Shown here one piece after another: positions 20,285 to 28,448 of a stretch of 64,000 nucleotides of DNA. Below the pieces are notes generated by a model. The model saw nothing but the letters and a program-made list of their open reading frames with translations, had not been told where the DNA came from and ran no database searches. Source of the stretch: Shinella granuli (lineage in GTDB: Bacteria > Pseudomonadota > Alphaproteobacteria > Rhizobiales > Rhizobiaceae). The stretch is taken from assembly GCF_004341885.1 (NCBI RefSeq), contig NZ_SLVX01000006.1, positions 62,001-126,000 on the forward strand. Reading direction: 5' to 3'. Every line of letters starts with the position of its first letter. Position 1 is the stretch's first letter. The translations under genes and the position numbers were made by a program.

Positions 20285-20649
20285 GTGCTGGACCCCGATG
20301 AAATATTGCGGCCGATTTTAGGGCCTGCTTGCCTGCCAGTGCAGCCTGTCTGCGACTCGCCAGCGACCAGTTCCGACAGTCGCCGGAGCCGGACCGGTCG
20401 CAGGCCCCTCCTGCCGGCGGCAAGACCCTAGCCGATCACCGGACGGGCGCAACGCTTTTCCTTGGTGGGCGTGCCTGCGGCGATCCCCGCCGCCGTGGCC
20501 GGGCTTGGTTCGACCTGCACACGCTGTTCGGGATGGTCCTTGCCGCGGCCCCGCTGCGCATCGAGCCGCCCGATCCGTCGACGCTCGTCCTGCCGTCGGT
20601 CCTTCCCGCCGCCACCGGCATGGCCTGGATGTCGCCGGCGGGCCGAGCC
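20285..20649. other. intergenic region with a coding-like stretch, possible gene remnant
   Basis: Between the XRE-cupin gene and the dehydrogenase lie 365 bases with no complete gene. On the plus strand one frame from about 20470 to 20650 has very strong GC3 and reads FDLHTLFGMVLAAAPLRI and then PDPSTLVLPSVLPAATGMAW, which looks like protein rather than antisense noise. It has no ribosome site, no good start, and runs on into the antisense of the XRE gene. I cannot name it. Confidence 0.35.
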
Positions 20650-21219
20650 TCAGGAGATCACGTTGCGCACGAAGCGCACGGGCAGCGTGCCGGCATTGGC
20701 ATAGGCATAGGCCTGGTCGGTCGCATAGATGGTGAAGCTGCCCGCCGGAAGCTCCTTCGCCGCGCCCGAAAGTTCGAGCCGCAGCGTGCCCTCGGTCACG
20801 AACAGCATCTCGTGCCAGCCGGCCGGATCCGGCTCGGCGGCATAGCGCTCGCCGGGCCCGAGCGACCAGAACCACATCTGCGCCTCCGTCGTCGCCGGGG
20901 CCGTGCCGAGCAGGATGGCGGTGCTGTCCGCCTCTGCCCCCCGCCACGCCACCTCGTTGATCTCCGCCGAGGGTGCGCAGGCCGGGTCGCGCACGAGATC
21001 GACGAAGCGCACGCCCATGGCGGCGGCCAGCTTGTCGAGGCTCGACAGGCTGATATTGGCATCGCCCCCCTCGACCGCCACGATCATGCGCCGGCTGATG
21101 CCGGAGGCCTGCGCCAGCGCCGCCTGGCTGAGCCCGGCCGCCTGGCGCAGACGGCGCAGATTGCCGGAGACATGGGCGAGCACGTCGCCCCGTATGTGAG
21201 CCTGCAGATTGTCGCTCAT
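20650..21219 (-). CDS. XRE-family regulator with C-terminal cupin
   Basis: A 189-residue regulator. Residues 10-70 form an XRE helix-turn-helix (LRRLRQAAGLSQAALAQASG then ISRRMIVAVEGGDANISL). Residues 110-187 form a cupin that should bind a small ligand (WHEMLFVTEGTLRLELSG and LPAGSFTIYATDQAYAYAN). The ATG at 21219 follows GACGGAACGCC; longer in-frame starts have no ribosome site. In this family the cupin senses amines or amino acids. The next gene in the same direction, 365 bp on, is a methylamine-type dehydrogenase, a plausible target. Confidence 0.88.
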   Translation of the reverse strand: MSDNLQAHIRGDVLAHVSGNLRRLRQAAGLSQAALAQASGISRRMIVAVEGGDANISLSSLDKLAAAMGVRFVDLVRDPACAPSAEINEVAWRGAEADSTAILLGTAPATTEAQMWFWSLGPGERYAAEPDPAGWHEMLFVTEGTLRLELSGAAKELPAGSFTIYATDQAYAYANAGTLPVRFVRNVIS

Positions 21220-21263
21220 GGCGTTCCGTCGTCGAAAGGGCGGCGCTGCCGCGGGACGCCTTC

Positions 21264-21318
21264 TTAGAGCAAGTCCGGGCAAAGTGCGAAGCGCTTTTGC
21301 TGTGGTGATTTGCAAAGT
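21264..21318. repeat. degenerate rhizobial TTAGAGCA interspersed repeat, copy A
   Basis: TTAGAGCAAGTCCGGGCAAA, then GTGCGAAGCG and TTTTGC, resembles the repeat seen clearly at 43125-43188 (TTAGAGCA, a CCAG-like step, AAAGTGTGCAGCGGTTTT). The 3' half has decayed. Confidence 0.5.
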
Positions 21319-21619
21319 CCGTAGATGACGCGGATGGGCATTTTTTGACATCAGCGGAGGGAAAATGGGCCTCCTTCGCCCGGTTTTGCCATGACGCCGG
21401 CCGAGAAAACCGTATTTTTCACAGAAAACAGCCGCTGCAGCAGTCATCCTGCCGGGGCGCAACCTTAACAGAAGATGACCAGACCCATGCGCCGAATGCA
21501 TGGGTGGCGTGCTCGCTTGGCGCTGTTCTGCATTGCAGCATAAGCCTATAAGACGGCCATCGAAAGACGCGGCGCCACGGACCGGTGCCGAACAGAGAAC
21601 CTCCGGAAAGGGGATCATC
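21319..21619. promoter_or_regulatory. divergent region before DUF1127 gene, candidate heat/oxidative-stress promoter
   Basis: CTTGGC (21516-21521) and CATAAG (21539-21544) are 17 bp apart, a pattern that could fit an alphaproteobacterial RpoH-type promoter but is not diagnostic. Upstream, ACCCATGC and GCATGGGT (21483-21505) form a perfect 8-bp dyad with a 7-base loop. The related Rhodobacter DUF1127-sRNA locus is under RpoH control, which is why I favour this reading. Confidence 0.35.
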
Positions 21620-21766
21620 ATGAACATGGCACGTTCCTTCAGCAATTGGCGCAAGTACCGTCAGACCGTCAACGAACTCGACCGCATGACCGCGCGCGAA
21701 CTGCGCGACCTCGGCATCGAGCGTTCGCAGATCAAGGCCGTCGCACGCGCTGCCGTCGGCTTCTGA
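21620..21766 (+). CDS. DUF1127 small basic protein
   Basis: A 48-residue DUF1127 (YjiS-like) protein. The pattern is WRKYRQTVNELDRMTARELRDLGIERSQI followed by a short tail; the Leu-Asp-Leu-Gly-Ile core is the family signature. GGAAAGGGG lies 5 bases before the ATG. In Rhodobacter a DUF1127 protein is encoded directly before the CCUCCUCCC small RNAs, acts as an RNA-binding partner, and is co-expressed with them. The same arrangement follows here, so the protein probably serves those RNAs. Confidence 0.9.
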   Translation: MNMARSFSNWRKYRQTVNELDRMTARELRDLGIERSQIKAVARAAVGF

Positions 21767-21797
21767 CCGACACGCCGCCACCCGGCAGAATTCGAAG

Positions 21798-21822
21798 ACA
21801 CCCGCCTCCGGCGGGTGTTTTT
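21798..21822 (+). terminator. intrinsic terminator of the DUF1127 gene
   Basis: ACACCCGCC pairs with GGCGGGTGT across the loop TCC and runs into TTTTT, 32 bp after the stop. It lies between the gene and the small RNA hairpins, so these need read-through or their own promoter. Confidence 0.9.
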
Positions 21823-21952
21823 GCATGTGCGAAGAGATTGCGGTGCGATCGGGCAATTCGACGGTATTGAGACATACGCTACGCGCATAACGCATAGCTG
21901 CCCTGCAAAACGATGCCTATCAAATAATCAGGAATCAGCTATAGTCATACTT

Positions 21953-21988
21953 ATCGAAGCAACGTACCTCCTCCCACGACGCTTCGAT
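21953..21988 (+). ncRNA. CcsR/cuckoo-type small RNA hairpin 1
   Basis: ATCGAAGC (21953-21960) pairs with GCTTCGAT (21981-21988), with a second CGT/ACG step inside. The loop exposes CCTCCTCCC at 21967-21975. An anti-Shine-Dalgarno loop downstream of a DUF1127 gene is the mark of the alphaproteobacterial cuckoo RNA family. Confidence 0.8.
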
Positions 21989-21992
21989 GATT

Positions 21993-22027
21993 GCAGAAGG
22001 CCCACTCCTCCTCCCAGGGCCGACTGC
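21993..22027 (+). ncRNA. CcsR/cuckoo-type small RNA hairpin 2
   Basis: GCAG/CTGC and GGCCC/GGGCC form a two-part stem around CCTCCTCCC at 22007-22015. It starts 4 bases after hairpin 1, so the units are tandem. Confidence 0.8.
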
Positions 22028-22029
22028 GG

Positions 22030-22062
22030 GAATGGCGGCACTCCTCCTCCCAGTCGCCATTC
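22030..22062 (+). ncRNA. CcsR/cuckoo-type small RNA hairpin 3
   Basis: GAATGGCG pairs perfectly with CGCCATTC, and the loop carries CCTCCTCCC at 22043-22051. It starts 2 bases after hairpin 2. Confidence 0.8.
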
Positions 22063-22071
22063 GGTTCTATC

Positions 22072-22110
22072 GGAAAGCCTGCCGCACCTCCTCCCGCGGC
22101 AGGCTTTTCC
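22072..22110 (+). ncRNA. CcsR/cuckoo-type small RNA hairpin 4 with terminator character
   Basis: AAGCCTGCCGC pairs with GCGGCAGGCTT (extended by GGAA/TTCC), with CCTCCTCCC at 22087-22095 in the loop. It is the most stable of the four and ends in TTTT, so it probably also terminates the array. Confidence 0.82.
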
Positions 22111-22306
22111 ATTTCGGGACCATCGTTTTCCTTCCTCAAAGCCAAAGATGCTCGCCGTCAGGCGGGCGCAGCGCGTCATCCGCTCCCGACGGTTCGAGAA
22201 AGCCGCGAATGCCCAAGACGGCTTCACTTTCCCGGACGGGCATTGAAGCTTGCGGGAAGCCAGCACCGTCTTTGGTCGTCATCGCGATATTGCGGCATCG
22301 AAACGC

Positions 22307-22338
22307 AAAAGGCCCGCCGGCGGAACCGGCGGGCCTTT
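22307..22338 (-). terminator. bidirectional intrinsic terminator after the DUF1508 gene
   Basis: AAAGGCCCGCCGG pairs with CCGGCGGGCCTTT across five bases, 17 bp beyond the stop of the minus-strand gene; the T run continues on that strand. Confidence 0.85.
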
Positions 22339-22354
22339 CGAAGGACGGGATCGA

Positions 22355-22543
22355 TCAGGCCTGCGACGTGGTGTTGTCCTCGACGGGCGCGCCGGGGCCG
22401 TTCTTCTTGATCGAATCGATGGCGTTCTGCGCGCTGGCCTTGCTGGAATAGCCTTCCGTGGAGAACATCACTTCGCTGTTATACTTGAAGCGGACGCGAA
22501 ACTCGCCAGCCTTGTCCTTGTAGATCTCAAACTTGTGCGCCAT
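22355..22543 (-). CDS. DUF1508 (YegP-like) small protein
   Basis: A 62-residue single-unit DUF1508 protein. The core reads KFEIYKDKAGEFRVRFKYNS then GYSSKASAQNAIDSIKKN, the standard two-beta, one-helix repeat, of which E. coli YegP has two. GGAGGAAAG before the ATG at 22543 settles the start. The function of the family is not known. Confidence 0.88.
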   Translation of the reverse strand: MAHKFEIYKDKAGEFRVRFKYNSEVMFSTEGYSSKASAQNAIDSIKKNGPGAPVEDNTTSQA

Positions 22544-22648
22544 GGGCTTTCCTCCACGCAGATGGGAATCACACAGAAGCAACGTGCCAGCCGGAAAAAC
22601 CGCTGGCAAGGGAGCATGCAAAGCAGATCACTTGTTTCTGGGGGAGTT

Positions 22649-22722
22649 TGGCTGGGGAACCTGGATTCGAACCAAGATTAACGGAGTCAGAGTCCGTCGT
22701 TCTACCGTTGAACTATTCCCCA
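22649..22722 (-). tRNA. tRNA-Gln (anticodon CTG)
   Basis: Read on the minus strand from 22722, the acceptor TGGGGAA pairs with TTCCCCA, the D arm GTTC/GAAC, the anticodon stem ACGGA/TCCGT around CTCTGAC (anticodon CTG, codon CAG), and the T arm with TTCGAAT in its loop. The genomic CCA is encoded at 22649-22651. The 74-nt length is normal. Confidence 0.95.
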
Positions 22723-22959
22723 GCAGGGGCGAAGCCGGCTTGGCCGGTGCCTGTGAGGCGGGCTTATAAACAAAAGGCGGCGAGATGCAAATGGTTTTTT
22801 CGGGAAAAATGCATCTGCCCTGTCCCTGGCCGTGCATCGCGGTTCCGTCATAAAAAGAATTTGGCGAACGGGCCGGGCGCTGGTAATGTCGCGGCAACGA
22901 AGATCGAGAGAGCGCCTGCTTGCAGCTTTGAAGCTTTGCGCGGCGCCATAGGCAGTAAC

Positions 22960-24510
22960 GTGAACGACCCCGACAGCGGCGTGAAGCCGCCCGTTTCCGG
23001 GGCGCGAGATGCGGGCGATGCGGGGCGACCGAAGCGGTCGCGCCGCCGCAAGGGCAAGCAGAAGGGCGCGACCAGTCCCTCTGCCGCGTCCCTGTCCGCA
23101 GGCCAGGCGGCCGGTTCGTCCGGATCGGCTGAGCGCCCCAAGGCCACAGACGGTGGCGATACCGCGCGCAGGAACAAGCGTCGCCGGCGCGGCAAGGCTG
23201 CCGGCGCCGAGAACGTGCGCCCGCTTGCCCCCGTCGGCCAGCGGGAAGCCTCCGGCGAGGACCAGCGCCAGGCGGAAGGCCGCAGGAGCCGTCGCAAGCA
23301 TCGCGGCAAGAAGGCGGCTGCGCGTACCGTGCCTGTCGCCGCCGAGGCGGCTGTCCCGCATCCCGCGACCGCGCAGGCCGTCGAGACCCGGCCCGTTTCG
23401 CACGCTCCGGAACCGCGCCGGGAGGTGCACTCGGCTCCGCGACCGGCCGAGCGCGAGGGCTATGACGCACCGCTCTATGCCGCGCTCGACCTCGGCACCA
23501 ACAATTGCCGCCTTCTCATCGCCCAGCCGACGCGGCCCGGCCAGTTCCGGGTCGTCGATGCCTTTTCGCGCATCGTGCGCCTCGGCGAGGGACTTGCGGC
23601 GAGCGGCCGGCTTTCCGACGAGGCGATGGACCGTTCCGTCGAGGCCCTGAAGATCTGCGCGGCCAAGCTGAAGAACCGCAACATCCGCCGCGCCCGGCTG
23701 ATCGCCACCGAGGCCTGCCGTGCGGCGATCAATGGCGAGGCATTCCTGGAGCGGGTGCGGCAGGAGACCGGTCTCGACCTTGAGATCATCAACCGCGAGA
23801 CCGAGGCGCGGCTTGCCGTGTCCGGCTGCTCCTCGCTGGTCGGGCGCGAGGCGAAATCGGTCGTGCTCTTCGATATCGGCGGAGGCTCGTCGGAAATCGC
23901 GGTCATCCGCATCGGCGAGAACCGCTCCAGCCGGCTCGCCAACCACATCACCCACTGGACCTCGCTGCCGGTCGGCGTCGTCACGCTGTCCGAGCGCCAT
24001 GGCGGGCGGGACGTGACGCCCGAGAGCTTCGCGGGCATGGTGTCGGAGGTCGAGGCCATGCTGGCGAATTTCGACTGCCCGGGCGATGTGGTGCGCGTGG
24101 CGCCGGAGGATTTCCATCTCATCGGCACCTCGGGCACGGTGACGACGCTTGCCGGCGTGCATCTCGACCTGCCGCGATATGACCGGCGCCGGGTGGACGG
24201 CGTCTGGCTCTCGGACGACGAGGTGACGGCCATGCAGGCGCGGCTCCTCTCCTGGGATTTCTCCGCCCGCGCGGCCAATCCCTGCATCGGGCCCGACAGG
24301 GCGGACCTCGTGCTCGCCGGCTGCGCCATCCTGGAGGCGATCCGCAAGCGCTGGCCCTCGCGCCGCCTGCGCGTCGCCGACCGGGGCCTGCGCGAAGGCC
24401 TGCTCACCGACATGATGGCCGATGACGGCGTCTGGCGCCGCGGCCGCCACCGCCGCAATCATCGCGGCGGGCCCCGCAACCCGGCAAAGCCCGAAGGACA
24501 GGCGTCATGA
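22960..24510 (+). CDS. Ppx/GppA family phosphatase with basic N-terminal tail
   Basis: A 516-residue protein. The catalytic Ppx/GppA domain (exopolyphosphatase or guanosine pentaphosphate phosphatase) starts at about residue 165 with [19 protein letters not shown]. It continues with [18 protein letters not shown], the nucleotide loop [15 protein letters not shown] and [14 protein letters not shown]. The first 160 residues are disordered and strongly basic, with clusters [22 protein letters not shown] and [11 protein letters not shown], which could bind RNA, DNA or polyphosphate. No ATG is available before the domain, so GTG 22960 is used, with a weak ribosome site. It overlaps rlmE by ATGA. 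Confidence 0.88.
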   Translation: MNDPDSGVKPPVSGARDAGDAGRPKRSRRRKGKQKGATSPSAASLSAGQAAGSSGSAERPKATDGGDTARRNKRRRRGKAAGAENVRPLAPVGQREASGEDQRQAEGRRSRRKHRGKKAAARTVPVAAEAAVPHPATAQAVETRPVSHAPEPRREVHSAPRPAEREGYDAPLYAALDLGTNNCRLLIAQPTRPGQFRVVDAFSRIVRLGEGLAASGRLSDEAMDRSVEALKICAAKLKNRNIRRARLIATEACRAAINGEAFLERVRQETGLDLEIINRETEARLAVSGCSSLVGREAKSVVLFDIGGGSSEIAVIRIGENRSSRLANHITHWTSLPVGVVTLSERHGGRDVTPESFAGMVSEVEAMLANFDCPGDVVRVAPEDFHLIGTSGTVTTLAGVHLDLPRYDRRRVDGVWLSDDEVTAMQARLLSWDFSARAANPCIGPDRADLVLAGCAILEAIRKRWPSRRLRVADRGLREGLLTDMMADDGVWRRGRHRRNHRGGPRNPAKPEGQAS

Positions 24511-25244
24511 CCAAGCCCCCCGTCGGCGGTAACCGCACCGGCCGCAAGCTCGGCCAGAAGGTCAAGAAGGGCAAGCTGAAGGCCTCCTCGCGCCGCTGGC
24601 TCGAACGCCACATCAACGATCCCTATGTGCAGCGCGCCAGGCTGGAGGGCTATCGCGCCCGCGCGGCCTTCAAGCTCCTGGAGATCGACGAGAAGCACAA
24701 CATCCTCGCCGGCGCGAAGCGCATCATCGATCTTGGCGCGGCGCCCGGTAGCTGGTCGCAGATCGCCGCCAAGGTGACCGGCTCGACGGATGCCGATCCG
24801 CGCGTCGCGGCCATCGACTTCCTTGAAATGGACCCGCTGCCGGGCGTCACCATCCTCCAGATGGACTTTCTCGAGCCCGATGCGCCGGAGAAGCTGATCG
24901 CGGCGGTCGGCGGCACGCCGAACCTCGTCATCTCCGACATGGCCGCCCCGACGACCGGCCACCGCCAGACGGATCACCTGCGCACCATGCATCTGTGCGA
25001 GGTTGCCGCGCATTTCGCCGTCGAGGTGCTGGCGGAAGGCGGTCATTTCCTGGCCAAGACCTTCCAGGGCGGCACGGAGCGCGAGCTGCTCAACATGCTC
25101 AAGCAGAATTTCAAGCAGGTCATCCATGTGAAGCCGGGTGCCTCGCGCGCCGAATCGGTGGAGATGTTCCTGCTCGCCAAGGGCTTCAAGGGCCGCAAGG
25201 CGAGGGACGGGGCGGCCGAGACGGAAGCGGACGCGGACGCCTGA
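24507..25244 (+). CDS. rlmE: 23S rRNA 2'-O-ribose U2552 methyltransferase RlmE (FtsJ/RrmJ)
   Basis: A 245-residue SAM-dependent enzyme that methylates U2552 in the A loop of 23S rRNA. The SAM-binding motif is [13 protein letters not shown] at 73-85. The catalytic tetrad is complete: Lys56, Asp144, Lys184 and Glu216. A basic 30-residue N-terminal extension precedes the domain. Its ATG overlaps the ppx stop, and its own stop overlaps the next ATG, so three genes are translationally linked. Confidence 0.96.
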   Translation: MTKPPVGGNRTGRKLGQKVKKGKLKASSRRWLERHINDPYVQRARLEGYRARAAFKLLEIDEKHNILAGAKRIIDLGAAPGSWSQIAAKVTGSTDADPRVAAIDFLEMDPLPGVTILQMDFLEPDAPEKLIAAVGGTPNLVISDMAAPTTGHRQTDHLRTMHLCEVAAHFAVEVLAEGGHFLAKTFQGGTERELLNMLKQNFKQVIHVKPGASRAESVEMFLLAKGFKGRKARDGAAETEADADA

Positions 25245-25627
25245 TGCTGCTCTATACCACCGTCGGCACGAACGATCTGGAACGCGCCGGCCGCTTCTAT
25301 GATGCGGTGCTGCCGCTGCTCGGCTATATCAGGCAGAAGCAGGCGCCGGATGAGATCGGCTACGCGGGAAGGGATGACGTGCGCTGCCGCTTCTGGGTGG
25401 TGGAGCCGTTCAACCGTGAACCGGCCACCTTCGGCAACGGCGTGACCATCGCGCTCGTCGCCCCGACCCGTGCCGCCGTCGACGCCTTCCACGCCGCAGC
25501 CCTTGCCGCCGGCGGCATCGACGAGGGCGCCCCCGGCCTGCGCCCGTTCCACGCCAGCTTCTACGCGGCCTTCATCCGAGATCCCGACGGCAACAAGCTC
25601 GCCGCCGTCTGCGAGAGGACGGAATAG
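25244..25627 (+). CDS. VOC-family (glyoxalase/bleomycin-resistance fold) protein
   Basis: A 127-residue protein with the vicinal-oxygen-chelate fold: TTVGTNDLERAGRFYDAVLP at the start and FIRDPDGNKLAAVCE at the end, where His/Glu metal ligands usually sit. The ATG overlaps the rlmE stop as TGATG. Its substrate is unknown; the link to ppx and rlmE may be only co-transcription. Confidence 0.85.
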   Translation: MLLYTTVGTNDLERAGRFYDAVLPLLGYIRQKQAPDEIGYAGRDDVRCRFWVVEPFNREPATFGNGVTIALVAPTRAAVDAFHAAALAAGGIDEGAPGLRPFHASFYAAFIRDPDGNKLAAVCERTE

Positions 25628-25661
25628 GCCGCGCCGATCCGCGGGATGGGGCGGGGTGAGG

Positions 25662-27071
25662 TTATTTCACCGCCGCCGTTTCTTCCTCCCGCGCCGGCAG
25701 GCGATGGCCGGAGACGGTGGCGCCGGCGTTTTTGGCCATGGTGATGAAGGGCAGGACGGCGGCGAGCGTCAGGGCGGAGATGATCATGAAGGCGGTCTGG
25801 AAATCCTCAAGTTCGAGCGGCGAACCGGTGATCGCGGTTTCGATTTCGAGGATCGCGCCGGCGACGGCGACGCCGAGCGCCAGGCTGATCTGCTGAAGCA
25901 CGGCGCTCATCGAGGTCGCCTTGCTGGCATCCGCATCGGGAATATCGGCGAAGGACAGCGCGTTGACGCTGGTGAAGAAGAAGGAGCGGGCGAAACCCGC
26001 GATCAGGAGCACGCCGGCCATGAACCAGAAGGGCGTTGCGGGCGTGAAGAGGCCGTTCACGAAGGTGAGGATCGCCCCGCAGATGCTGGCGACGATCAGC
26101 GTCGTGCGGAAGCCGGCGAAGGTCAGAACGCGCTTGGCGAGGAATTTCGTGGTGATGGCACCGATGGCGCCCGTGAAGGTGACAAGGCCCGACTGGAAGG
26201 GCGAGAGGCCGAAGCCGACCTGCAGCATCAGCGGCATCAGGAAGGGCACCGCGCCGACCGAGATGCGGAACAGCGTGCCGCCGATGGAGGCGGCGCGGAA
26301 GGCGCTGTCGCGGAAAAGCCGGAGGTCGAGCAGCGGCGCCGGGTGGCGGCGGGCGTGGCGCACATAGAGCACGCCGCAGAGAAGTCCCACGAGGGTGGCG
26401 ACGACGCCGATGACGGGCGGCAGGGCCGGCAGGCTGACGACCGAGAGGCCGAACATCGTGCCTGAGGCGGCCACCGCGCTCAGGACGAAGCCGAGCCAGT
26501 CGAGCGGCGGCGGCGCGGCGGCGCGAATATCCGGCAGGTAGATGCCGGAAAGCACGTAGCCGATGATGCCGACCGGCACGTTGATCAGGAAGATCCAGTG
26601 CCAGGAGAAGTAGGTGGTGATGAAGCCGCCGAGCGGTGGGCCTGCGAGCGGGCCGACGAGGGCGGGGATGGTCAGCAGCGCCATGGCGGAGACGAGTTCG
26701 GAGCGCGAGGTGCTGCGCACCAGCACGAGGCGCGCGACGGGCGTCATCATCGCCCCGCCCATGCCCTGCAGGAAGCGCGCGACGACGAAGGCCAGGAGGC
26801 TGCCGGAAACCGCACAGAGGATGGAGCCGGCGACGAAGACGAGGATGGCGAGGCGGAAGACGCGTTTTGCGCCGAACCGGTCGGCCATCCAGCCGCTGAG
26901 CGGAATGAAGGTCGCGAGCGACACCATGTAGGAGGTGAGCGCCAGCTTGAGCGTGATCGGCCCCACGCCGAGATCGGCCGCGATGGCCGGCAGCGAGGTG
27001 GAGATGACGGTGGAGTCCATCTGCTCCATGAAGAGCGCGACGGCAAGGATGAGCGGGACGATACGGTTCAT
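25662..27071 (-). CDS. MFS drug/multidrug exporter (EmrB/QacA-like)
   Basis: A 469-residue membrane protein with at least 12 predicted spans. The N-terminus has LFMEQMDSTVISTSLPAIA (the motif D1 region of DHA2 exporters), then GWMADRFGAKRVFR (motif A) and FLQGMGGAMMTPVARLVL (motif B/C area). The ATG at 27071 is used because an upstream TTG adds nothing. It diverges from a metallo-hydrolase across 312 bp that contain a good dyad. Export of a toxic small molecule is likely; the substrate is unknown. Confidence 0.9.
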   Translation of the reverse strand: MNRIVPLILAVALFMEQMDSTVISTSLPAIAADLGVGPITLKLALTSYMVSLATFIPLSGWMADRFGAKRVFRLAILVFVAGSILCAVSGSLLAFVVARFLQGMGGAMMTPVARLVLVRSTSRSELVSAMALLTIPALVGPLAGPPLGGFITTYFSWHWIFLINVPVGIIGYVLSGIYLPDIRAAAPPPLDWLGFVLSAVAASGTMFGLSVVSLPALPPVIGVVATLVGLLCGVLYVRHARRHPAPLLDLRLFRDSAFRAASIGGTLFRISVGAVPFLMPLMLQVGFGLSPFQSGLVTFTGAIGAITTKFLAKRVLTFAGFRTTLIVASICGAILTFVNGLFTPATPFWFMAGVLLIAGFARSFFFTSVNALSFADIPDADASKATSMSAVLQQISLALGVAVAGAILEIETAITGSPLELEDFQTAFMIISALTLAAVLPFITMAKNAGATVSGHRLPAREEETAAVK

Positions 27072-27383
27072 CGGCAAATCGGGGTACGAGGCCCTTGCGC
27101 AGGCCCGCCCGTCTTCTGCGCCCCTCGTTGCGATCTGTCAAATCATGCGGATGGGCATCGAGGCCGGCCTGTGCAAAAGGGCGCGGCGGTCTTGCGGGGG
27201 CGACATGCAAGACGGCGAGCCAAAGCAAGGGGCACGCTGAACGGCCGGCCCCCCATTTGGGCATCACAAGCCCGTGATGCCGCGTGCCCGGATCGTGACA
27301 GCGCCCTAGATGGACGCGTGTCATCTTCATGCCGATGCCGGAGGTAGACCGGCAAGGCAGCCCTTCACCAAAGAGGAAGTTCC
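27072..27383. promoter_or_regulatory. divergent promoter region with GGCATCAC-N6-GTGATGCC dyad
   Basis: Between the exporter and the metallo-hydrolase, bases 27260-27281 form a perfect 8-bp dyad with a 6-base centre, typical of a dimeric repressor site. No regulator gene is adjacent. I see nothing else in the 312 bases. Confidence 0.45.
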
Positions 27384-28379
27384 ATGGGAGACCATTCGAC
27401 AATCTCGCGCCGGTCCTTGTTTCTCGCCGCCGGCATCGGCACATTGGCCGCGCCGCTGGTGCTGAACCGCGCCGCCGCCCTCGCGCAATCGGAAAGCGAC
27501 GCCACCGACAGGCGCGTAAGCCCCCTTGAGACCCGCAGCTTCAAGCTCGGCAGCTTCCGCGTGCTGACGGTGCGCGACGGCATGCGCCCCTCCGGCGCGC
27601 CGAACGAGACATTCGGCACCAACCAGTCCGCCGAGGCCGTCGGTGCGCTGCTGACGGAAAACTTCCTGCCGGCCGACAGCTTCGTCAACAGCTTCACGCC
27701 GACGCTGGTCGATACCGGATCGGAGGTCGTGCTCTTCGATACCGGCATGGGCGAAGGCGGGCGCGCGGACGGCATGGGGCGCCTTGTCGAAGGGTTGAAC
27801 TATGCCGGCTACACGCCGGACCAGGTCTCCGTCGTCGTCATCACCCATATGCATGGCGACCATATCGGCGGCTTGATGGAGGGCGGCAAGCCGGCCTTCC
27901 CGAATGCGCGCTACGTCACAGGCCGCACGGAATATGATTTCTGGGTCAACCCCGAGCGCATGGGCACGCCGGCCGAACAGGGCCACCAGGGCGTGCTCGC
28001 CAAGGTGCAGCCGCTGGCGGAAAAACTCACCTTCATCGAGGACGAGGGCGAGGTCGTGCCCGGCATCCGCGGGCTCGACGCCTTCGGCCATTCGCCGGGG
28101 CACATGATCTTCCGCGTCGAATCGGAGGGCAAGGCGCTGATCCTGACGGCGGATACCGCCAACCACTTCGTGCTCTCGCTGCAGCGGCCCGACTGGGAGG
28201 TGCGCTTCGACATGGACAAGGCTCAAGCGGCCGCGACGCGCAAGAAGGTCTTCGACATGATCGCCACCGACAGGCTCGCCTTCATCGGCTACCACATGCC
28301 GTTCCCGGCGGCCGGTTTCGTGGAGAAGGCCGGCGAAGGCTACCGCTTCGTGCCGGTGAGCTACCAGTTCGACGTCTAG
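27384..28379 (+). CDS. Tat-type MBL-fold metallo-hydrolase
   Basis: A 331-residue secreted hydrolase. The N-terminus ISRRSLFLAAGIGTL is a twin-arginine signal. The metal motif HMHGDH sits near residue 153; later histidines in GHSPGHM and the Asp of ILTADTANH complete a two-metal site, and GYHMPFP gives the last His. The arrangement fits lactonase and parathion-hydrolase-like members. AAAGAGGAAG precedes the ATG. It diverges from an MFS exporter, and the pair may deal with one compound. Confidence 0.88.
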   Translation: MGDHSTISRRSLFLAAGIGTLAAPLVLNRAAALAQSESDATDRRVSPLETRSFKLGSFRVLTVRDGMRPSGAPNETFGTNQSAEAVGALLTENFLPADSFVNSFTPTLVDTGSEVVLFDTGMGEGGRADGMGRLVEGLNYAGYTPDQVSVVVITHMHGDHIGGLMEGGKPAFPNARYVTGRTEYDFWVNPERMGTPAEQGHQGVLAKVQPLAEKLTFIEDEGEVVPGIRGLDAFGHSPGHMIFRVESEGKALILTADTANHFVLSLQRPDWEVRFDMDKAQAAATRKKVFDMIATDRLAFIGYHMPFPAAGFVEKAGEGYRFVPVSYQFDV

Positions 28380-28400
28380 GAATTTCCAGCCTTCGCAATC

Positions 28401-28434
28401 GAAACGGCCCGCCTCGTCATGGGCGGGCCGTTTC
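28401..28434. terminator. bidirectional terminator hairpin
   Basis: GAAACGGCCCGCC pairs with GGCGGGCCGTTTC across an 8-base loop, between two convergent genes. The T tract is short on both sides. Confidence 0.7.
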
Positions 28435-28448
28435 AACGAAGGGATTTC

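Noticed and set aside
17846..20431. An 861-codon plus-strand open frame, and similar long frames opposite cysA, nspC, zntA and ppx
   Set aside because: They run opposite well-identified genes, have no ribosome sites and are rich in Arg/His/Gly in the way antisense frames of GC-rich genes are. They are shadows.
21953..22110. Short CRISPR-like array because one motif recurs about every 35-40 bp
   Set aside because: Only 9 bases recur; the flanks are self-complementary stems unique to each unit, and no cas gene is near. Hairpin RNAs explain it.
22649..22722. tRNA-Gln as an attachment site of a genomic island
   Set aside because: No integrase, no repeat of the tRNA end within the window, and the neighbours are core genes.
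25244..25627. The VOC gene as an antibiotic resistance determinant
   Set aside because: Only the fold is shared with bleomycin-resistance proteins; nothing specific supports resistance.
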